Shown: in pieces, positions 22,902-26,164 of the stretch
Position numbering within the stretch: the stretch's first letter is position 1
Layout of the letters: every line of letters begins with the position of its first letter
Assembly: GCA_023441255.1 (NCBI GenBank)
Contig: JAEZPW010000275.1
Location: 1 to 26,164, forward strand
Length of the DNA: 26,164 nucleotides
Direction of reading: 5' to 3'
Source: Acidobacteriota bacterium
GTDB taxonomy: Bacteria; Acidobacteriota; Terriglobia; Terriglobales; Acidobacteriaceae
Notes under the pieces: model-generated
Databases searched by the model: none
Seen by the model: the letters and a program-made list of their open reading frames with translations, nothing else
What the model was told of the DNA's origin: nothing
Program-made: the position numbers and the translations under genes

Positions 22902-23096
22902 CTAAGCCTGGCTCCCGCGCCGGCCGACGGTGCGGTTGACCAGTGCTTCGGCGGTCAGTCGGAGTCGCTTGTGTTCCGTCTTTACGTACTGCTGGTACTC
23001 CGATTCGTGCTTGCAACAGAGGCCCGTAGAGGTGGCAAGCTCGTGGCAGATCTCATCTTGCGTGTAGTAGAGACAACGTTTACTCGCTTCAGCCAT
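22902..23096 (-). CDS. Small protein of unknown function (64 residues)
   Basis: MAEASKRCLYYTQDEICHEL is followed by a polar segment with CC (about residues 27-28), YQQYVKTEHKRLRL and a basic tail NRTVGRRGSQA. It has four cysteines in the first half, no signal peptide and no membrane segment. I do not recognise the family. The frame is open further upstream, to 23219, but the ATG at 23096 gives the more sensible, compact protein; a weak GGGACGG lies a few bases ahead. It ends shortly before a perfect hairpin, which supports it being a real transcribed gene. Codon use and composition resemble the neighbours. Confidence 0.5.
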   Translation of the reverse strand: MAEASKRCLYYTQDEICHELATSTGLCCKHESEYQQYVKTEHKRLRLTAEALVNRTVGRRGSQA

Positions 23097-23430
23097 GTGA
23101 CCCGTCCCAGATATGCATGCGGGCGGCGGATGGCAATGCTCCGCAACCCAGCGTGATAGAACCCTCCGCTTTTCAGCGGTACTTCCTTCGCGAATTTGCA
23201 ATGAGCAAGTAGTCACCATGTTGCTACAGGAAGCGGGTTTGTGGAAGCGGAAATTGATGCGGAGCGCGTCGTCCCGTCTGATGGATTGGAGCCGACCAAA
23301 CCCGGCTGTTGGCTATCGGCTCTTGGCCTTTGGTCTTTGCGTCTACCAACAGCCAAAGGCCATTAGCTCCTTATCTTGCAAGAGGTGAAACATTTTTGCC
23401 CTTTGCACATCCCATGGGGTGGAGGAAAAG
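23097..23430. other. Divergent intergenic region upstream of msrA
   Basis: 334 nt without a convincing gene. It holds a small hairpin CCGCT/AGCGG (23166-23179), a long inverted repeat of family D words (23303-23370), and the msrA ribosome site GGAGG (23421-23425). Promoters for msrA and the small minus-strand gene must lie here but no clear box pair was found. Confidence 0.55.
23303..23370. repeat. Family D inverted repeat
   Basis: GGCTGTTGGCTATCGGCTCT then TGGCCTTTGGT (from 23304) faces ACCAACAGCCAAAGGCCATT then AGCTCC (23345-23370). Read on the minus strand, the right arm is GGAGCTAATGGCCTTTGGCT, made of the same words. A related single arm occurs at 9015-9036. Confidence 0.6.
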
Positions 23431-23895
23431 ATGGAGAAGGCCACATTCGCCGGCGGATGCTTCTGGGGAGTCGAGGAAGAGTTCCGCCACGTTCCGGGAG
23501 TGAAGGAGACCACTGTGGGTTATACCGGCGGGACCGTCGCTAAGCCGACCTACCACGACGTCTGCACCGGCACGACGGGGCACGCTGAATCCGTGCTTGT
23601 CGAGTACGACCCCGCAGAGGTCAGTTACGAGAAGTTGCTCGAGGTGTTCTGGAACGCGCATGACCCGACCACGATGGACCGCCAGGGACCCGACGTCGGC
23701 ACGCAGTACCGTTCGGCAATTTTCTTTCATACCCCGGAGCAGGAAGCGGCCGCACGCGCCTCGAAAGAAAAAGTCCAGGAGCGGTTTTCGCGGCCCGTCG
23801 TAACGCAGATCGTGCCGGCGTCGCCCTTCTACCGGGCCGAGGAATATCACCAGCAGTACCTGGCAAAGCGCGGCGCTGCCAGCTGCAGGTTTTAG
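23431..23895 (+). CDS. msrA: Peptide-methionine (S)-S-oxide reductase
   Basis: The 154-residue MsrA repairs oxidised methionine in proteins. The catalytic motif GGCFW gives Cys10; VPGVKETTVGYTGG, TGHAESVLVEYDP, NAHDPT, QGPDVGTQYRS and EEYHQQYL are the conserved MsrA blocks in order. Cys152 in the tail SCRF is a candidate resolving cysteine. There is no signal peptide, so it acts in the cytosol. GGAGG ends five bases before the ATG at 23431; the GTG at 23419 was rejected for that reason. A good intrinsic terminator follows, so it is probably a single-gene unit. Confidence 0.96.
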   Translation: MEKATFAGGCFWGVEEEFRHVPGVKETTVGYTGGTVAKPTYHDVCTGTTGHAESVLVEYDPAEVSYEKLLEVFWNAHDPTTMDRQGPDVGTQYRSAIFFHTPEQEAAARASKEKVQERFSRPVVTQIVPASPFYRAEEYHQQYLAKRGAASCRF

Positions 23896-23896
23896 G

Positions 23897-23928
23897 TACG
23901 AGTTCTGGCATATACTCGTAGCCTTTTT
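23897..23928 (+). terminator. Intrinsic terminator of msrA
   Basis: TACGAGT (23897-23903) pairs with ACTCGTA (23914-23920) across a 10-nt loop, extended by GG/CC with a one-base bulge, and is followed by TTTTT at 23924-23928. It starts two bases after the msrA stop. Confidence 0.8.
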
Positions 23929-23930
23929 AT

Positions 23931-23981
23931 GTAGCGCCGGATGGGACGGGGCACAGCCCCGTCCCCACACGTGACCCGGCG
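23931..23981 (+). repeat. Nested family A palindrome
   Basis: An inner perfect stem GGGACGGGGC (23943-23952) / GCCCCGTCCC (23956-23965), loop ACA, lies inside an outer pair CGCCGG (23935-23940) / CCGGCG (23976-23981), with GTAG before it. It looks like one palindromic element sitting inside another. Confidence 0.75.
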
Positions 23982-24271
23982 TGTTTACGTCCCCTCCGGA
24001 TTCGGCGGCCGCCTTTTCAACAAAATCCGCTACCACTCTCTTCCTTGCCGCCCCGTTCCGTTTCGAATCCCTAACACACTTCGTCATCTTTGTGACGTTC
24101 GTCCTTGCCCGGCTGGGCGCCACCACGGCATTTTGGAAGGTGAATTGAAGGCCGGAGTCGCGTAAAATCCGGCTGGTTCTCTGAATTCGGCTCAATGATG
24201 TGCGGCTCCGATTCACTGGCTTTTAACAACGCATTGATTGTGTTGCAACGCCCTCGCGGTAGAAAAAGCCT

Positions 24272-26068
24272 ATGCCGAACCACAAGGTTATGCAGTCACC
24301 GCCCCTGGGAAGCGTCAAGTCCTTCCTTCCGATCCATGGCGTGGCCTCGAAGTTGATCCCCTGGCGCCGCCTGGAGCAGATCAACTCAAAGGTGCAACAG
24401 GGCGACGGGCCGGGATTTCGCAAGATAATCCAGGCATTGCAGGTCGAGTGCGTGCTCGAAGGCGCCGACCTGTCCCGCATCCCGAAGTCCGGGCCACTGG
24501 TGGTCGTGGCCAATCACCCATTCGGCATTCTGGACGGAATTGTCGCGGGTGATGTGATCTCGTCGGTGCGCCCGGACACCAAGGTGCTGACGAACTTCAT
24601 CCTCTCGGGCGTGCCGTACCTCGCGAACGACTGTATTTTCGTCGACCCGTTCGGCACCACGGAATCAGTGCACAACAGCCATCGCGGATTGCGTGAGGCG
24701 CTGCAATGGCTGCGCTCTGGCGGCGTGCTGGTCATTTTCCCGGCAGGCGAAGTGTCGCACTGGAAGCTGCATCATCCCAAAATTGCCGACCCCAAGTGGT
24801 CCACCACGGCTGCTCGACTGGCTCGCATGACGGGCGCTGCCGTGATTCCGTTGCATTTCGAGGGTCACAACAGCCTGGTGTTCCAGACGCTGGGTGTCGT
24901 CCATCCGAAACTTCGCACACTGAGCCTTCCGACGGAGTTCGTGAAGGCCGCCGGAAAAAGTGTCAAAGTCGAGATCGGGTCGGCCATCAGCGCAGAGGAG
25001 ATCCGTAAGTTCGCGGATGAAGAAGCGCTAACCATGTACCTGCGCTGGCGGACTTACTTCCTGGGCCGGCGAGGAAGGGCGCATCGGGCGGAACAACCTG
25101 CCCCTGAAAAGCAGGAACCGATCGCCGCGGCTACACCCCAGACCGCAATCTTGAGTGAGATTGCCAGCCTTCCGTCCGAAGCCTTGATGGCGCGATCGGG
25201 AGATTTCAGCGTGTACGTCGCCGACGGTTGCGAAATACCCTCGGTGCTGCGCGAGATCGGCCGTCTTCGCGAGGTGACGTTTCGGGCAGCGGGTGAAGGC
25301 TCAGGACTTGCGCTGGACCTCGACGAGTACGACCAGTACTACAAGCAACTGTTCATCTGGGGCACCGCGAAGCAGCGCATCGTGGGCGCATACCGTTTCG
25401 CCGCAACCAAAGAGATCATCAAGACGCGCGGAGTTCGCGGGCTGTACACCAGTACGGTCTTCAAGTTCGCGCGCGGGTTCTTCGACAAGCTTGGCCCCGC
25501 CCTGGAAGTGGGTCGCTCTTTCGTGTGCGAGGAATATCAGCGGCAGTACGCACCTCTCCTGATGCTGTGGAAAGGGCTTGCCGCGTACGTACGCTGTCAT
25601 CCGGAGACGCCCGTGCTCTTCGGCGCCGTGAGCATGAGCAACGAATACAACCGCGCCTCACGCGAGTTGCTGGTGCGGTACTTCAAGCGCCAAAACGGGA
25701 AGCAACGGGACACACTCTGCTCAATGGTTACGCCGCGCGCGCCGTTCCGCGTGTCGCGCCTGCGCAACTGGGAGATGCGCTCGATCGTGCGCATGCTGAA
25801 CGACGTGGATGCCTTGAACGCTCCGATTTCCGATATCGAAGGAGACGGCAAAGAACTGCCGATCCTGCTGAAACAGTATTTGAAGCTCGGGGGATCCATC
25901 CTCGCATTCAACGTGGATCGCAACTTTTCGAACGTGCTCGATGCGCTGATCACCGTCGATCTGCGAAAGAGCAAACGACAAGTGCTCGCACGCTACATGA
26001 CGGCGCAGGGCGTGGACGAGTTCCGCCGCTTCCACTCAGAGCGAACAGAGAAAACGGCGTCGGCGTAG
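24272..26068 (+). CDS. Fused PlsC-type O-acyltransferase and OlsB-like N-acyltransferase (OlsF-like ornithine/amino-lipid synthase candidate)
   Basis: A 598-residue two-domain protein. The N-terminal half has the lysophospholipid acyltransferase motifs: NHPFGILDG (His82, Asp88) as the catalytic H-D pair and FPAGE (156-160). Residues about 300-480 form a GNAT-like domain of the OlsB/hemolysin-related type: LALDLDEYDQYYKQLFIWG, IVGAYRFAATKEI, LEVGRSFVCEEYQ and VLFGAVSMSNEYN. A Pro/Ala/Glu linker (about 270-290) joins them. OlsB-type domains make lyso-ornithine lipid by N-acylation, PlsC-like OlsA domains add the second acyl chain; the fusion resembles OlsF, so an aminolipid of the inner membrane is the likely product (inference). 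It could instead acylate another amine. No signal peptide. The start at 24272 is the first ATG; the next, at residue 7, is also possible. Lies alone after msrA. Confidence 0.85.
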   Translation: MPNHKVMQSPPLGSVKSFLPIHGVASKLIPWRRLEQINSKVQQGDGPGFRKIIQALQVECVLEGADLSRIPKSGPLVVVANHPFGILDGIVAGDVISSVRPDTKVLTNFILSGVPYLANDCIFVDPFGTTESVHNSHRGLREALQWLRSGGVLVIFPAGEVSHWKLHHPKIADPKWSTTAARLARMTGAAVIPLHFEGHNSLVFQTLGVVHPKLRTLSLPTEFVKAAGKSVKVEIGSAISAEEIRKFADEEALTMYLRWRTYFLGRRGRAHRAEQPAPEKQEPIAAATPQTAILSEIASLPSEALMARSGDFSVYVADGCEIPSVLREIGRLREVTFRAAGEGSGLALDLDEYDQYYKQLFIWGTAKQRIVGAYRFAATKEIIKTRGVRGLYTSTVFKFARGFFDKLGPALEVGRSFVCEEYQRQYAPLLMLWKGLAAYVRCHPETPVLFGAVSMSNEYNRASRELLVRYFKRQNGKQRDTLCSMVTPRAPFRVSRLRNWEMRSIVRMLNDVDALNAPISDIEGDGKELPILLKQYLKLGGSILAFNVDRNFSNVLDALITVDLRKSKRQVLARYMTAQGVDEFRRFHSERTEKTASA

Positions 26069-26085
26069 GCGAATTCGAAGTCGGT

Positions 26086-26164
26086 GTTGCGCGCTCGTCC
26101 CTCGCATTGTCGTTTTGCGCGTTCGTCCCCCTGGGATGTCGTTGCGCGCTCCTCCGGTTCGGGT
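26086..26164 (+). repeat. Three imperfect direct repeats at the window edge
   Basis: GTTGCGCGCTCGTCC (26086-26100), TTTGCGCGTTCGTCC (26114-26128) and GTTGCGCGCTCCTCC (26141-26155) recur at 27-28 nt spacing, with TGTCG before the second and third copies. The array may continue beyond the window. Function unknown. Confidence 0.5.

Larger units (their letters stand above)
23896..24271. other. Intergenic region after msrA
   Basis: 376 nt without a gene. It contains the msrA terminator (23897-23928), a nested family A palindrome (23931-23981) and, near 24163-24168, a TAAAAT that could be a -10 box for the acyltransferase gene, though no -35 box at a proper distance was found. Confidence 0.55.

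Noticed and set aside
21597..23156. 519-residue plus-strand open frame opposite the alpha-galactosidase
   Set aside because: It is antisense to a clear GH27 gene, has no family features, and its length is explained by the GC-rich codon pattern of the true strand.
26086..26155. CRISPR array
   Set aside because: The repeats are about 15 nt, imperfect, with spacers of about 13 nt, and no cas gene is present.
1..26164. A transposase or RAYT gene that would move the palindromic repeats
   Set aside because: None of the genes in the window has tyrosine-transposase or DDE motifs; any such enzyme must be elsewhere.

Overview
The window reads as about 26 kb of GC-rich chromosome from a member of the Acidobacteriota, most likely the Terriglobia/Koribacter side. 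This is an inference from gene style: a very large TonB-dependent receptor with an N-terminal carboxypeptidase-regulatory-like domain beside a LacI regulator, a secreted GH27 alpha-galactosidase, long multidomain signalling proteins, and many short palindromic repeats between and inside genes. No rRNA, tRNA, transposase, prophage or CRISPR array was seen.

Layout. 1-3879 (minus strand): a DHA2 drug/proton antiporter and a secreted CocE/NonD serine hydrolase. 4249-9003 (plus): a LacI-type regulator followed by a 1145-residue outer-membrane TonB-dependent receptor, with a LacI-like operator half-way between them; this looks like a regulated glycan-uptake pair. 9372-14346: lipoamide dehydrogenase (E3), a hicBA toxin-antitoxin pair, octanoyltransferase lipB, a small membrane protein on the opposite strand, and the alpha subunit of a 2-oxoacid dehydrogenase E1; these are pieces of pyruvate dehydrogenase/lipoate metabolism without E1-beta or E2. 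14591-17956: a membrane-anchored GAF-GGDEF-HD-GYP protein able in principle to make and break c-di-GMP. 18054-20054 (minus): secreted M14 zinc carboxypeptidase, divergent from a membrane SpoIIE/PP2C phosphatase (20161-21564). 21636-23096 (minus): GH27 alpha-galactosidase and a 64-residue unknown protein. 23431-26068 (plus): msrA, and a fused PlsC acyltransferase + OlsB-like N-acyltransferase that resembles bifunctional ornithine-lipid synthases.

The most unusual signal is the repeat load. One palindromic family (arms CGCCGGGTC / GACCCGGCG, 3-nt loop, flanked by TGTAG/CTACA) and its variants occur at least eight times. Several copies lie inside open genes without breaking the frame: lipB carries an approximately 55-60 residue insertion made of them between conserved strands, the M14 peptidase carries two such inserts, and the E1-alpha N-terminal extension appears to be built from related repeat debris. 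Other copies supply stop codons. A second family has terminal inverted repeats (TTGTCATTC...), and further word-like inverted repeats sit at gene ends. These elements look like REP/MITE-type passengers mobilised by enzymes encoded elsewhere, and they appear to be rewriting protein loops and gene ends.
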